Virus record (IMG/VR): IMGVR_UViG_3300048922_000478
Coordinates: 1-38,272 of that record
Length of the DNA stretch: 38,272 nucleotides
Direction: 5' to 3' (one strand)
Source of the DNA: a virus
Positions 6,616 to 14,885 of the stretch are shown here, one piece after another. The position numbers were made by a program, and so were the translations under genes. The notes under the pieces are model-generated. The model ran no database searches. It worked only from the letters and a program-made list of their open reading frames with translations, and was not told the origin of the DNA. Every line of letters starts with the position of its first letter. Positions within the stretch are counted from its first letter, which is position 1.

Positions 6616-8357
6616 GCGGCTGGGATCTCTCCTGCCGCGATTGGGAACAGCGTCTGCGCGACGGCCGGTCCCTCATCCCGGATCTGCCGCTCGATCACGC
6701 TGCGGCCGAGCGCGCGGTGCAGGTCTTCAATCTGCTTCGCCTACCGGACGTCCAGGGCAACCCGCTGCTGGGCGACGCCGCCGGCGAATGGTTCCGCGAC
6801 ATTGTCCGCGCGATCTTCGGCTCCTGGGACGAGCAGGCTCAGGTCCGCCACATCCGCGAGCTCTTCGCTCTCATCGGCAAGAAAAACAGCAAGACCACCT
6901 ATAGCGCGGGCCTCGGCCTCACCTGGCTGCTGCTCAACAAGCGCCCGAAAGCCTCGGGCATCATTGTGGCGCCGACGCAGGACATCGCCGACATCGCCTT
7001 CGAAGCCGCGCAGGGCATGATTCAGCTCAACCCGAGCCTACGCGACGTCCGGTTGCACGTTCAAAACCATCTCAAGAAGATCACCAATCGGATGACGGGC
7101 GCGACGCTCGAGATCTTCACCTTCGATTCCAACGTGCTCACGGGCCAGAAAGCCGCCTTCTGGCTCCTCGACGAGCTCCACGTCATCGGCAAAAAAGCGA
7201 AAGCCGCTTCCGCGGTCGGCCAGCTGCGCGGCGGCATGGTGTCGATCCCGGAGGCGTTCGGGATCATCATCTCGACGCAATCGGACGAAGCGCCGACAGG
7301 CATTTTCAAGTCGGACCTTAATGCAGCGCGCGGCATTCGCGACGGCCGCATCAAGACGAGCAAGACGCTGCCGGTGCTCTATGAGTTCCCGGACGCGATC
7401 GCCCGCGACGAGTCGCAATGGAGCGATCCGAAGTACTGGCCGATGGTGATGCCCAACAACGGGCGCTCGATCACCGTGGCGCGCATGCAGGAATCGCGGG
7501 CCGAAGCCGAGACCAAGGGGCGCGAGGAAATCATTCGCTGGGCTTCGCAGCATCTGAACATTCAGATCGGCGTGGGGCTTAAGACCGACAACTGGCCTGG
7601 CGCGCAATATTGGCAGCGAAACGGCGAGAAGTCCCTCACCCTCGCCGAGATCATCGAACGCTGTGACCTGCTTACAATCGGCGTCGACGGCGGCGGCCTT
7701 TACGATCTGCTCGGCTTCGCGCTGCTCGGCCGCGAAACTTACGAGGTCTCCGTTCCGGTCGAGCCGGGCTCGGATGAAGTTGAGGTGAAGCAGAAGACGC
7801 GCTGGCTGCATTGGGGTTGCGCCTGGCTGCATCGCGGCGCGCTCGAGCAACAAAAGGACGTCGCCCCGAAGTTCCTCGAATTGGAGGCGACCGGCGACTT
7901 GATCATTGTCGATGCAATGGCCGACGCCTTCGAGGACGTCGCCGACCTCATCGACGAAATTAACCAATCCGGCAAACTCGCGAAGCTCGGCTTCGACCCG
8001 GTCGGGGTCAAGGAAATCATCGACCAGGTCGCCCGACGCGGGGTCTCGCAGGAGAACGGCCAGGTCGAAGGCGTCAAGCAGGGCTACACGCTGCAAGGCA
8101 CGATCAAGACCGTCGCCAACAAGCTCGCTGATGGCGAGCTGACCCATTGCGGCCAAGAACTGATGGCGTGGTGCGTCGGCAATTGCATGCTCAAGGGCTC
8201 GGACAACGCGACCATGGTCACCAAACAGGCCAGCGGCACGGCGAAGATCGATCCGGTTATGGCGTTGTTCGACGCTGCGCATCTCATGCCCGCCGATGGC
8301 GACGGCAACAGCGAACGCTCAATCTACACCGCCGATCGCGGCTTTCACGTCTGGTAA
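6612..8357 (+). CDS. Terminase large subunit
   Basis: A 581-residue protein starting at TTG 6612, which overlaps the TerS stop. The ATPase half has a Walker A-like G89-KKNSKTT, APTQDIADIAFEAAQ as the adenine/arginine region, and Walker B FWLLDEL with D187-E188, followed by the coupling motif IIISTQSD. The nuclease half carries GVDGGG (D359), IIVDAMADAF and LGFDPVGVKEI, giving the acidic metal ligands of the RNase H-like nuclease. This is the layout of HK97/P27-type terminases (Terminase_1 family). It cuts concatemeric DNA and drives it into the prohead through the portal encoded downstream. Confidence 0.95.
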   Translation: MSGWDLSCRDWEQRLRDGRSLIPDLPLDHAAAERAVQVFNLLRLPDVQGNPLLGDAAGEWFRDIVRAIFGSWDEQAQVRHIRELFALIGKKNSKTTYSAGLGLTWLLLNKRPKASGIIVAPTQDIADIAFEAAQGMIQLNPSLRDVRLHVQNHLKKITNRMTGATLEIFTFDSNVLTGQKAAFWLLDELHVIGKKAKAASAVGQLRGGMVSIPEAFGIIISTQSDEAPTGIFKSDLNAARGIRDGRIKTSKTLPVLYEFPDAIARDESQWSDPKYWPMVMPNNGRSITVARMQESRAEAETKGREEIIRWASQHLNIQIGVGLKTDNWPGAQYWQRNGEKSLTLAEIIERCDLLTIGVDGGGLYDLLGFALLGRETYEVSVPVEPGSDEVEVKQKTRWLHWGCAWLHRGALEQQKDVAPKFLELEATGDLIIVDAMADAFEDVADLIDEINQSGKLAKLGFDPVGVKEIIDQVARRGVSQENGQVEGVKQGYTLQGTIKTVANKLADGELTHCGQELMAWCVGNCMLKGSDNATMVTKQASGTAKIDPVMALFDAAHLMPADGDGNSERSIYTADRGFHVW

Positions 8358-8367
8358 GCGAGCGCAA

Positions 8368-8553
8368 ATGACCGTCGTCGCCATCCTTGTCCGCGATCTT
8401 GTCGGCGTCGCCGGCGCGGCTTCCATCGCCTATGGCGCGTGGCTGCTCAACCCCGCCGCCGGGTTCATCGTCGGCGGCGCGCTGGCGCTGGCCGGCGCGA
8501 TCGCCCAGGGCCGCGCCGATGCGTCGAGCCAGACGATGGAAGGCGAGGCCTGA
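8368..8553 (+). CDS. Small membrane protein between terminase and portal
   Basis: A 61-residue protein from the ATG at 8368. Two hydrophobic stretches (VAILVRDLVGVAGAASIAYG, then LLNPAAGFIVGGALALAGAI) suggest a two-helix inner-membrane hairpin, followed by a polar tail ADASSQTMEGEA. Its stop overlaps the portal start as TGATG, so the two are coupled. Small membrane proteins are common at this position in phages of alphaproteobacteria. The function is unknown. Confidence 0.6.
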   Translation: MTVVAILVRDLVGVAGAASIAYGAWLLNPAAGFIVGGALALAGAIAQGRADASSQTMEGEA

Positions 8554-9872
8554 TGCGCGGCCTGTTCGGATCGATGGCGGCGCCAGTCCGGCGCGGCGGC
8601 ACGTTCGAAAGCGGCGCGTGGTTTCCGTTTCTCGGCTCGGTCAAATCGGCGTCGGGCGTCGCCGTCAACCAGTCGACGGCCATGCGCTGCTCAGCCGTGT
8701 TCGCCTGCGTCAACATCATCAGCGAAGACATCGCCAGGGCCGAACCTAAACTTTACCGCCCCCTGCCGGAGCGCGACCTCGGCGGCGGCCGCAAGGGCCC
8801 CGGCGGGCGCGAACAGGTCAAGGATCATTTCCTCGCCCGCCTGTTCCGCCGCCCCAACCGCGTCCAGGACTGGTATCAATTCGCGGGGATGATGGAGCGC
8901 TCGGTCGAGCTCAAATCCAACGCCTACGCCGTCATCCTGCGCGACCGGCGCGGCCAGCCGACCGAACTCATTCCGATGAATCCCGACAAGGTCACGGTGC
9001 TCGAGGCGGCGGACGGTTCGATTTTCTATCAGTTCGCGCCGACCGGCCTGTTCGAGCTGTCGATCTTCCAGAAGCTGCGCGACGCCTACCAGGGCTTTCG
9101 CGTCCCGGCCGAACATGTGTTCCACATGCAGGAGCTCGGCTTCAACATGCTGGTCGGGTCGAGCCGCATCGCCTTCGCCGCCGACACCATCGGCCTGTCG
9201 CTCGGGCAGGAGCAACAGGCCGGCCGATGGGTCGCCAATGGAGCGCGGCCTTCCGTCGTGCTCGTCACGGACAAGACGCTGACCACCGACGGCGCCAAGC
9301 GCATGCGGCAGGATTGGGAGGAGATGAACGCCGGTCTGGCCAATACGGGCCGCACCGCCGTTCTGGAACAGGGCCTGAAGCCGGAAAAACTGTCGCTGAG
9401 CTCGGTCGATCTGGAGTTTCTCGCCAGCCGCGGCTTTTCGGTCGAGGACATCTGCCGTTTCTTCCGCGTCCCGCCGCACAAGGTCGCCAAGACCGACCGC
9501 GCGACCAACAATAATATCGAAGCGCAGGACATCGATTACACCAACAATACGCTTTCGCCCAAGTTCACGCGCTGGGAGCGTCGGCTCGAATTTCATTTCG
9601 GCCTCGATCTCGAAGACCTCGAAATCGATTTCGATCTGTCCGACTTGTTCCGCGCCTCGCCGGCCGCGCGCATGCTGACCGGCCGACAGGGCGTCGCCGG
9701 CGGCCTCCTGACGCAGAACGAGGGCCGCGCGCGCTTTGACCCCAATCTGCCGATGGAGCCGGATGGCGACCGGCTTCTCGCGCCGACCAATCTCGCCGCC
9801 GCCGGCAGCCAGGCGTCAGGCAGCGCGCCGGATGGCGCCGGCCGCCCCGCCGCCGGCGAAGAACAAATCTGA
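8553..9872 (+). CDS. HK97-type portal protein
   Basis: A 439-residue protein. Family features in order: TAMRCSAVFACVNIISEDIA near residue 45 (the hallmark N-terminal helix), FLARLFRRPNRVQDWYQF, the strand NAYAVILRDRRGQPTELIPM, VFHMQ in the wing, LEQGLKPEKLSL, and FLASRGFSVEDICRFFRVPP just before the clip and stem. The dodecameric portal sits at one head vertex and is the DNA channel and terminase docking site. Length matches typical HK97 portals (about 420-450). The start ATG shares TGATG with the upstream stop. Confidence 0.95.
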   Translation: MRGLFGSMAAPVRRGGTFESGAWFPFLGSVKSASGVAVNQSTAMRCSAVFACVNIISEDIARAEPKLYRPLPERDLGGGRKGPGGREQVKDHFLARLFRRPNRVQDWYQFAGMMERSVELKSNAYAVILRDRRGQPTELIPMNPDKVTVLEAADGSIFYQFAPTGLFELSIFQKLRDAYQGFRVPAEHVFHMQELGFNMLVGSSRIAFAADTIGLSLGQEQQAGRWVANGARPSVVLVTDKTLTTDGAKRMRQDWEEMNAGLANTGRTAVLEQGLKPEKLSLSSVDLEFLASRGFSVEDICRFFRVPPHKVAKTDRATNNNIEAQDIDYTNNTLSPKFTRWERRLEFHFGLDLEDLEIDFDLSDLFRASPAARMLTGRQGVAGGLLTQNEGRARFDPNLPMEPDGDRLLAPTNLAAAGSQASGSAPDGAGRPAAGEEQI

Positions 9873-9881
9873 GGATCGATC

Positions 9882-10865
9882 ATGGCCTTGCAGCGTAAAT
9901 TCCTGCCCAGCACCACGAAATCCGAAGGCCTCGGCGAGCGCCAGATCCGCGTCATCGTCTCGACGCCGGACGTCGACCGGGTCGGCGATATCGTCGTCGC
10001 CGACGGCATCGATCTCGTCGCCTACAAGGGCAACCCGATCGTGTTGTGGAACCACGACGCCGGATGCCCGGTGGCGCGTTGCGTCGAGATCTCCGCCCGC
10101 AACGGCGCGCTCGAGGCTCTCGTGCAGTTTCCGCCGGAAGGCGACGACGTCGATTCGGACCGGCTCTACCGTCGCATCAAGAACGGCATCGTCAACGCCA
10201 CCTCGATCGGGTTCAATCCGACCAAGGCTGAGCCGCTCAAGCAGGGTGGCGTCAAATATGCCGCCTGCGAGCTGATGGAATTCAGCTTCGTCAGCGTGCC
10301 GGCCAATCCCGAAGCGCTGGTCGTCGAGCGCTCTTTGCCCGGGGCGACGGCCAAGACCGTCAAGCCGCTCAAGGTCAAGAGCCTTTACGACGTCGCCAAT
10401 CTCGCCGATCTGCTCTCGAGCCTCGGCTATCTTGAGGCGTGCGCCGAATGGGAGGCCGAATATGAAGGCGACGATTCGCCCGTTCCGGCCATGCTGACGG
10501 AGGCGCTCCGCCAATTGGGCGCCGCGCTGATCGCCATGACGGTCGAGGAAGTCGGCGAGCTGCTGGGCGAGGAGGGCGGCGCCGAAAACAAAGCGGCGGC
10601 GCTCGCCAAGGTCAAGACCTTCCGCCAGATCGTCAAGGCCGGCCGAGCGCTGTCGGAGGCCAATGAATCCGACATCAAGGCCGCCTGCGAATTGATGGAG
10701 ACCGCCAGCGGCAAACTGACCGGGATCCTCGATCGCGTCGCCAAGGATGCGGAGGACGAGACCGACGACGCCGACGAGTTCGAGACGCCCGAGGAGAAGG
10801 CGCTCCAGCTCGAACATTTCCGCTGCAAGGCCGCGCTCGCCGCGCTGACCGCGCCCGCAGTCTGA
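9882..10865 (+). CDS. Prohead serine protease with long C-terminal extension
   Basis: A 327-residue protein. Residues 18-150 are the HK97 gp4/U35-type protease: STPDVDRVGDIV, NPIVLWNHD with catalytic H58, KNGIVNATSIGF with catalytic S108, and ELMEFSFVSVPANPEAL. It cleaves the capsid delta domain and then itself during maturation. Residues 160-327 are an extra acidic, helical region (EDETDDADEFETPEEKALQL) that doubles the usual size and may act as a fused scaffold. That role is inferred. It lies between portal and capsid genes, the standard order. Confidence 0.93.
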   Translation: MALQRKFLPSTTKSEGLGERQIRVIVSTPDVDRVGDIVVADGIDLVAYKGNPIVLWNHDAGCPVARCVEISARNGALEALVQFPPEGDDVDSDRLYRRIKNGIVNATSIGFNPTKAEPLKQGGVKYAACELMEFSFVSVPANPEALVVERSLPGATAKTVKPLKVKSLYDVANLADLLSSLGYLEACAEWEAEYEGDDSPVPAMLTEALRQLGAALIAMTVEEVGELLGEEGGAENKAAALAKVKTFRQIVKAGRALSEANESDIKAACELMETASGKLTGILDRVAKDAEDETDDADEFETPEEKALQLEHFRCKAALAALTAPAV

Positions 10866-10872
10866 ACCCATT

Positions 10873-10888
10873 CCCGGCGCCAGCCGGG
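10873..10888 (+). promoter_or_regulatory. GC hairpin in capsid gene leader
   Basis: CCCGGC and GCCGGG form a 6-bp stem with a 4-base loop in the 100-bp gap between protease and capsid genes. No T-tract follows, so it is more likely an mRNA-end stabiliser or processing element than a terminator. Confidence 0.4.
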
Positions 10889-10951
10889 CGTGCCTGATTC
10901 CGCGCTTAGGCAACGCGCGCCCGCCGTCGCTTTCAACGGCCAACCACCATA

Positions 10952-10968
10952 GATGGAGCCCTAAAATG
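10952..10968 (+). promoter_or_regulatory. Strong translation start region of the capsid gene
   Basis: GATGGAGCCCTAAAATG contains a GGAG Shine-Dalgarno element 7 bases before the ATG. The same 17-bp string with one change (T to C) precedes the tail tube gene at 14872-14888, which suggests a selected high-output translation start. Confidence 0.5.
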
Positions 10969-12231
10969 GCAGTCAAAACGGCTGACCTGCTCGCCAAGCG
11001 CGCGCAGTTGACCGACAAGCTGACGGCCCTGGCTGGCGGCGATACGATGTCCGCTGAACAGGTGACCGAATTCAAATCCGTGCAGGCCGAGCTCAAGGAT
11101 CTCGACGTGCAGATCGCATGCCGCAAGGAGGCCGAAGCCGCCGCGGCGGCTTCGGCCGAACCCACGGCCGGCCAGGAAGAGACCGTCCCGGCGCGTCCGA
11201 AGGAAAAGCTCTATCCGGTCGGAAGCATGGTCAAGGCCTTCTACCACGCCGGCGGCAACGCCATGCTGGCCGGGCAGTGGGCCGAGAAGAACTATGGCGA
11301 AAACCATCCCGTCACCAAGGCGCTCAACACCTCGACCGCCGCCGCCGGCGGCGCGCTGGTGCCCGAGGACTTCGCCAACCAGGTCATCGAGCTGCTGCGC
11401 CCGGCGACCGTCGTGCGCTCGTCCGGCGTCCCCGTCATCCCGATGCCGCGCGGCACCATGCGCATGGGCAAGCAGACCGGCGGCGTCACCGGAACCTATG
11501 GCGCCGAAGGGGCCAAGGCCGGCACGCAGCAGGCTTCGACCGGCAATATCGTCGCCAGCTTCAAGAAGCTGACCGTGCTCACGCCAATCAGCAATGATTG
11601 GCTGCGCTACGCCAGCCCGGCGACCGACGGCCTGGTGCAGAACGACATCGTGCTCGGCCTCGCCCGCACCGAGGATCTCGCCTTCCTGCGCGGCGACGGC
11701 ACGGCCGATTGGCCGAAGGGCCTGCGCAACATCGCGTTGAGCGGCAATCAGATCGCCTCCAATGCGACCCCCACGCTGACCACCGTCGATTCGGAGCTGT
11801 CTCAGGCCATCCTGGCGCTCGAGACGGCCAATGTGCCGATGATGAGCCCGGTGTGGTATTTCCACCCGCGCATCAAGCAGTTCCTGCTCACCTTGAAGAA
11901 CAGCAACGGCTTCTACGTCTATCGCGACGAAATGGTCAACAACGGCACGCTGCGCGGCTATCCGTTCAAGACCACGACGCAGATCCCGTCGACGCTGATC
12001 GACGGCACGCAGACGGAAATCTATCTGCTCGACGCGTCGCAGGCGCTCATCTTCGACGCCCTGGCGCTGTCGCTCGGCATGTCGCAGGACGGCTCCTACA
12101 CCGACGCCGGCGGCAACCAGCGCAACGCCTTCGAGCGTGACGAAACCCTGATCCGCGCCATCGCGGAGCATGATTTCCACCTGCGCCATGATGAGGCCGT
12201 CGCCGTCATCACCGCCGTCAAGTGGTCGTAA
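10966..12231 (+). CDS. HK97-type major capsid protein
   Basis: A 421-residue protein. Residues 1-75 are a coiled-coil delta domain (LLAKRAQLTDKLTALAGG, FKSVQAELKDLDVQIACR) that acts as internal scaffold and is removed by the protease. The mature shell domain has NTSTAAAGGALVPEDFANQV at its start, FKKLTVLTPISNDWLR, DLAFLRGDGTADWPKGL, PVWYFHPRIKQFLLTLK, the G-loop/P-loop strand LRGYPFKTTTQIPSTL, and the typical ending ERDETLIRAIAEHDFHLRHD. Many copies form the icosahedral head. It is preceded by a strong start region and followed by a GC hairpin. Confidence 0.95.
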   Translation: MAVKTADLLAKRAQLTDKLTALAGGDTMSAEQVTEFKSVQAELKDLDVQIACRKEAEAAAAASAEPTAGQEETVPARPKEKLYPVGSMVKAFYHAGGNAMLAGQWAEKNYGENHPVTKALNTSTAAAGGALVPEDFANQVIELLRPATVVRSSGVPVIPMPRGTMRMGKQTGGVTGTYGAEGAKAGTQQASTGNIVASFKKLTVLTPISNDWLRYASPATDGLVQNDIVLGLARTEDLAFLRGDGTADWPKGLRNIALSGNQIASNATPTLTTVDSELSQAILALETANVPMMSPVWYFHPRIKQFLLTLKNSNGFYVYRDEMVNNGTLRGYPFKTTTQIPSTLIDGTQTEIYLLDASQALIFDALALSLGMSQDGSYTDAGGNQRNAFERDETLIRAIAEHDFHLRHDEAVAVITAVKWS

Positions 12232-12252
12232 GCGTCTCCGGCTGAACTCACG

Positions 12253-12276
12253 GGCGGCCGGCAAGGTTCGGCCGCC
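12253..12276 (+). terminator. GC-rich hairpin after the capsid gene
   Basis: GGCGGCCG (12253-12260) and CGGCCGCC (12269-12276) form a perfect 8-bp stem with an 8-base loop, 21 bases past the capsid stop. There is no T-run, so it probably protects the 3' end or partially terminates rather than being a full intrinsic terminator. Confidence 0.45.
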
Positions 12277-12305
12277 TCCCCGATCTCCATCGAGAAAGAC
12301 ATTCC

Positions 12306-12776
12306 ATGAATCGCGTCATCCAGACCGATATCGCATCGGTCATCACTGAGCGGACGGCTTCGGCCTTCACCTCGCTCACCGCCGGCGGAACGGGCGACAA
12401 CACGTCCGTCGTCGGCCTCACCCTCGATCGCGCCTCGGTTGGCGTTCCTCTGTGCGGCGAAATCGTCATTGCCTTCGAGGCCGTGCTGGCCGCCGCCGCC
12501 ACGCTGTCCGTCACCGCGCTCAAAATCGAGCATTCGGCCGACGCCTCGACCTGGGCGGATTATCTCGTGTTGACCGCGCCCGGCGTGGTCGCCACCGGCC
12601 CGGCCGGCGGCGGTACGGTGCGCGGACAGGCCACGGCCGCCGTCAACCTGTCGAGCGCCTATCGCTATATCCGCGTCACCCATACGCCCGACCTCTCGGC
12701 CGCCAATACCGACACGGCCAAGACGCTGGCCCTGCTGGTGCTGGCCGGGTTCGACGCCATCCCGGCGCCGGTCTGA
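12306..12776 (+). CDS. Probable capsid decoration or head structural protein
   Basis: A 156-residue protein with no clear family signature. It is rich in Thr, Ala and Val with alternating hydrophobic residues (SFTSLTAGG-like segments, LSVTALKIEHSADASTWADY, YRYIRVTHTPDLSAA), consistent with a beta-sandwich. It directly follows the capsid gene and is itself bracketed by strong hairpins, the position of head decoration proteins in many HK97-like phages. The function is inferred from position and fold impression only. Confidence 0.55.
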   Translation: MNRVIQTDIASVITERTASAFTSLTAGGTGDNTSVVGLTLDRASVGVPLCGEIVIAFEAVLAAAATLSVTALKIEHSADASTWADYLVLTAPGVVATGPAGGGTVRGQATAAVNLSSAYRYIRVTHTPDLSAANTDTAKTLALLVLAGFDAIPAPV

Positions 12777-12782
12777 TCATCT

Positions 12783-12808
12783 GGCGGGGCGGCCGACGCC
12801 GCCTCGCC
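12783..12808 (+). terminator. GC-rich hairpin after the decoration-like gene
   Basis: GGCGGGGCGGC (12783-12793) pairs with GCCGCCTCGCC (12798-12808) over 11 bp including one G-U pair, with a CGAC loop. It begins 7 bases after the stop codon. No T-tract follows. This is the most stable hairpin noticed in the structural region. Confidence 0.5.
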
Positions 12809-12832
12809 TTCCACCATCGGGGTTCTCCATCA

Positions 12833-13135
12833 ATGACCACATCTTACGCCCGGGTCCGGTTCCTGAAACATGCGCCGCCCTACATGCCCGGCGATCTGAC
12901 GGCGCTCGCCGCCGACAGGGCCGCAATCTTCGAGGGCAGGGGCGTCGTCGCCATCCTCGGCGCCGCCGAGGCCCCGCGGGCGCGCAGCGGCCCGATGGCC
13001 TTCGACCCGGCCGCCGCGCCGCTCGACGAAGTGCGCGCCTTTATCGCCGGACGCGGCAAGGACGCGCCGGAAAAAGCCCCCGAGCACAAACTGCGCGAAC
13101 TGGCGGCCTCCCTGCTGGGCGGCGCGACCGCGTGA
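12833..13135 (+). CDS. Small structural-module protein (100 aa)
   Basis: A 100-residue protein from ATG 12833. The first 50 residues (RVRFLKHAPPYMPGDLTALA, then FEGRGVVAIL) resemble the short head-tail accessory proteins that follow capsid genes and contain a Y-x-x-G-D motif. The C-terminal part is a charged linker and helix (KLRELAASLLGG). No function can be assigned. Its stop overlaps the GTG of the next small gene, so it is coupled to the connector genes. Confidence 0.6.
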   Translation: MTTSYARVRFLKHAPPYMPGDLTALAADRAAIFEGRGVVAILGAAEAPRARSGPMAFDPAAAPLDEVRAFIAGRGKDAPEKAPEHKLRELAASLLGGATA

Positions 13136-13245
13136 AAAAGCCCGGCGCCTATCAGACGAGGGTCATGACGCCCTCGCGCCCCGCGGCGCCCCCTGCCGTC
13201 GTCAAGCCCGTTCCGGCGCAAGCTCCGGCCAAGGACAAACGCTGA
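13132..13245 (+). CDS. Very small proline-rich protein (37 aa)
   Basis: A GTG at 13132 overlaps the preceding stop (GTGA), and the stop of this 37-codon frame overlaps the next ATG (TGATG). The product is basic and Pro/Ala-rich (KKPGAYQTRVMTPSRPAAPP, then KPVPAQAPAKDKR). Coupling on both sides and exact filling of the gap between two structural genes support a real gene. No function is evident. Confidence 0.5.
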   Translation: MKKPGAYQTRVMTPSRPAAPPAVVKPVPAQAPAKDKR

Positions 13246-13889
13246 TGGTCCGCTCCGTCGTCACGACCGTCACGACCCCGGCGACGTCTTACGCGCTGGT
13301 CGATCTCGCGACCCTCAAAAGCGATTTCGGCGTAACGATATCGAGCGACGACGCCTATCTGACGCGGCTGATCGCGCGCGCCTCGACCGCAATTTCACAA
13401 TTCTGCAACCGCGTGCTGGTCGCGGAAACCGTGAGCGATTCCTTTGCGTCGGGGCGCCCGTCCTGGCCGCGTATGACGCTCGCGCGCGATTTGCCGCTGC
13501 AATTGTCGCGCTGGCCGGTCATCGAACTCGGCGCTGTGGTCGAGAACGAGACGGCGCTGACAGCTGACGTCGATTTCCTGCTGGACGCCCCCTCGGGTCA
13601 GTTGACGCGGATCGACGCCGACGGCGCCCGGAAACCATGGCTCGACGCCCCGATCAGCGTCGCCTATTCGGCGGGTTACGATCCGATCCCGGACGATATC
13701 GTCGACGCCTGCGAAAAGCATGTCCTCTCGACCTATATGGCGCGAGGCCGCGACCCGTCGATCAGGTCCGAAACGCTGACCGGCGTCTTTCAGGTCCAGT
13801 ATTTCGGCGATCCGGCCAAGGGCATGAGCAATATCATGGACGTGATCGCGCCGACGCTGCTGAACTATCGCGTCCCCGTGATCGCGTGA
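13245..13889 (+). CDS. Head-tail connector (adaptor) protein, gp6-like
   Basis: A 214-residue protein. It starts YALVDLATLKSDFGVTISSD then DAYLTRLIARASTAISQFCN, the helical signature of HK97 gp6/SPP1 gp15-type adaptors that assemble under the portal. A middle beta region (LPLQLSRWPVIELGAVVEN, then VDFLLD, LTRIDADG) and the helix DDIVDACEKHVLSTYMARGR follow, as usual for this family in alphaproteobacterial phages. The order portal, protease, capsid, adaptor is standard. Confidence 0.8.
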   Translation: MVRSVVTTVTTPATSYALVDLATLKSDFGVTISSDDAYLTRLIARASTAISQFCNRVLVAETVSDSFASGRPSWPRMTLARDLPLQLSRWPVIELGAVVENETALTADVDFLLDAPSGQLTRIDADGARKPWLDAPISVAYSAGYDPIPDDIVDACEKHVLSTYMARGRDPSIRSETLTGVFQVQYFGDPAKGMSNIMDVIAPTLLNYRVPVIA

Positions 13890-13899
13890 GGCCGTTTCG

Positions 13900-14289
13900 A
13901 TGGATCTGACCGGCGGCGTCAAGCGCATGATGGCGATGGCCTACAAGGCCGCGGGGACGCCGCTCGCGTTTCGCAGCCCGGCGACGGGGAAAACCGTTTC
14001 GCTCTCCGCGATCGACAGAACTTCCGCGGAAGTTCTGGACGAGAAATCGCTCAAGATCGGCGTCCTCAAGCCATGCTGCACGGTGATGCGCGCCGATCTC
14101 GCCGCGCAAAAAATCGAACCTGCCGCGATGGCGGATATGAACGTGACCTTCGGCGGCAAGTCATGGCGCATCATGTCGGTTCACGACCGGCCCGACACCG
14201 CGCACCGGGTCATGAAATATGAAATGAAGCCTGTTCCCAATTGGGAAACGCTGGGCGAAGTCCTGTTCATGCTGATGGAAGTGGCCTGA
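13900..14289 (+). CDS. Probable head closure / head-tail joining protein
   Basis: A 129-residue protein of largely beta character (GTPLAFRSPATGKTVSLSAI, LKIGVLKPCCTVMRADLAA, MNVTFGGKSWRIMSVHDRPD). It lies between the adaptor and tail terminator-like genes, where head closure (stopper) proteins normally sit. The pattern of a strand-rich domain with GKSWRIMSV near the end agrees with small stopper proteins. Assignment is mainly positional. Its stop overlaps the next start (TGATG). Confidence 0.55.
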   Translation: MDLTGGVKRMMAMAYKAAGTPLAFRSPATGKTVSLSAIDRTSAEVLDEKSLKIGVLKPCCTVMRADLAAQKIEPAAMADMNVTFGGKSWRIMSVHDRPDTAHRVMKYEMKPVPNWETLGEVLFMLMEVA

Positions 14290-14756
14290 TGGACCGGCGC
14301 GAAGCGATCCTGTCGCGGCTGTTCGCTGTGCTTTCCGGCCTTTCGGATTTTGCGGCGGTCTATCGCAACCGCCCGATGAACCCGGCAGCGTCGCAGCGGC
14401 CCGCGCTATTCCTGCTCGACGCCCATGAGGCGCCCGATTTGGAAAAGGGCATGGAGACGATCCAGCGGCGCCTCGGTATCACGCCGATGCGGCTGACGCC
14501 GGAAATCTTCATCTCGCTCGGCGGCGCACCGGAAGATGTTGGACCGGCACTCAACGCATTGCGCGTCGCCGCGATCGCCGCGGTGTTCGCTGACGTTGCA
14601 TCGACCGACTCGTCGAGCCTTGGGTCGCTCGTTACGCCGAACGGAGACGTTCGCTATGAAGGCTGTACTACTGCGCTCACATTGGCGTCCGGCATCGAAG
14701 GCGAAATGGGACTGTCCCTGACCTTCCTCTATCCGCTCAAGCCGAGCGAATTCTAG
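14289..14756 (+). CDS. Probable tail terminator / tail completion protein
   Basis: A 155-residue protein starting at ATG 14289, coupled to the previous stop. It opens with a helix (REAILSRLFAVLSGL), then PALFLLDAHEAPDLE, a strand region MRLTPEIFISLGG, a helix ALNALRVAAIAAVFADVAST, and a final strand pair (CTTALTLASGIEGEMGLSLT). Alpha-beta-alpha-beta proteins of this size immediately before the tail tube gene are typically tail terminators. This is inferred from order and predicted shape. Confidence 0.6.
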   Translation: MDRREAILSRLFAVLSGLSDFAAVYRNRPMNPAASQRPALFLLDAHEAPDLEKGMETIQRRLGITPMRLTPEIFISLGGAPEDVGPALNALRVAAIAAVFADVASTDSSSLGSLVTPNGDVRYEGCTTALTLASGIEGEMGLSLTFLYPLKPSEF

Positions 14757-14786
14757 CCTTTCATAGGAATCGCAGAACCCAAAATG

Positions 14787-14808
14787 ACCAGCCTCGAGCT
14801 GGTTTTTT
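14787..14808 (+). terminator. Intrinsic terminator before the tail tube gene
   Basis: ACCAGC and GCTGGT form a 6-bp stem with loop CTCGA, followed directly by a run of six T. It lies 30 bases past the stop of the tail terminator-like gene and divides the head and tail transcription units. The 130-bp gap that follows may hold a promoter for the tube gene, though I see no convincing -35/-10 pair. Confidence 0.75.
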
Positions 14809-14885
14809 GCGCCCGAATCCGGTCCTTGGGCAAGGCCGCACCGCGCCGTCACAACGGCGTCGCAAGCCCCTGATGGAGCCCCAAA

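Noticed and set aside
9816-12264. Long minus-strand frames opposite protease and capsid genes
   Set aside because: These are antisense shadows of strongly supported HK97 structural genes and show no conserved motifs.
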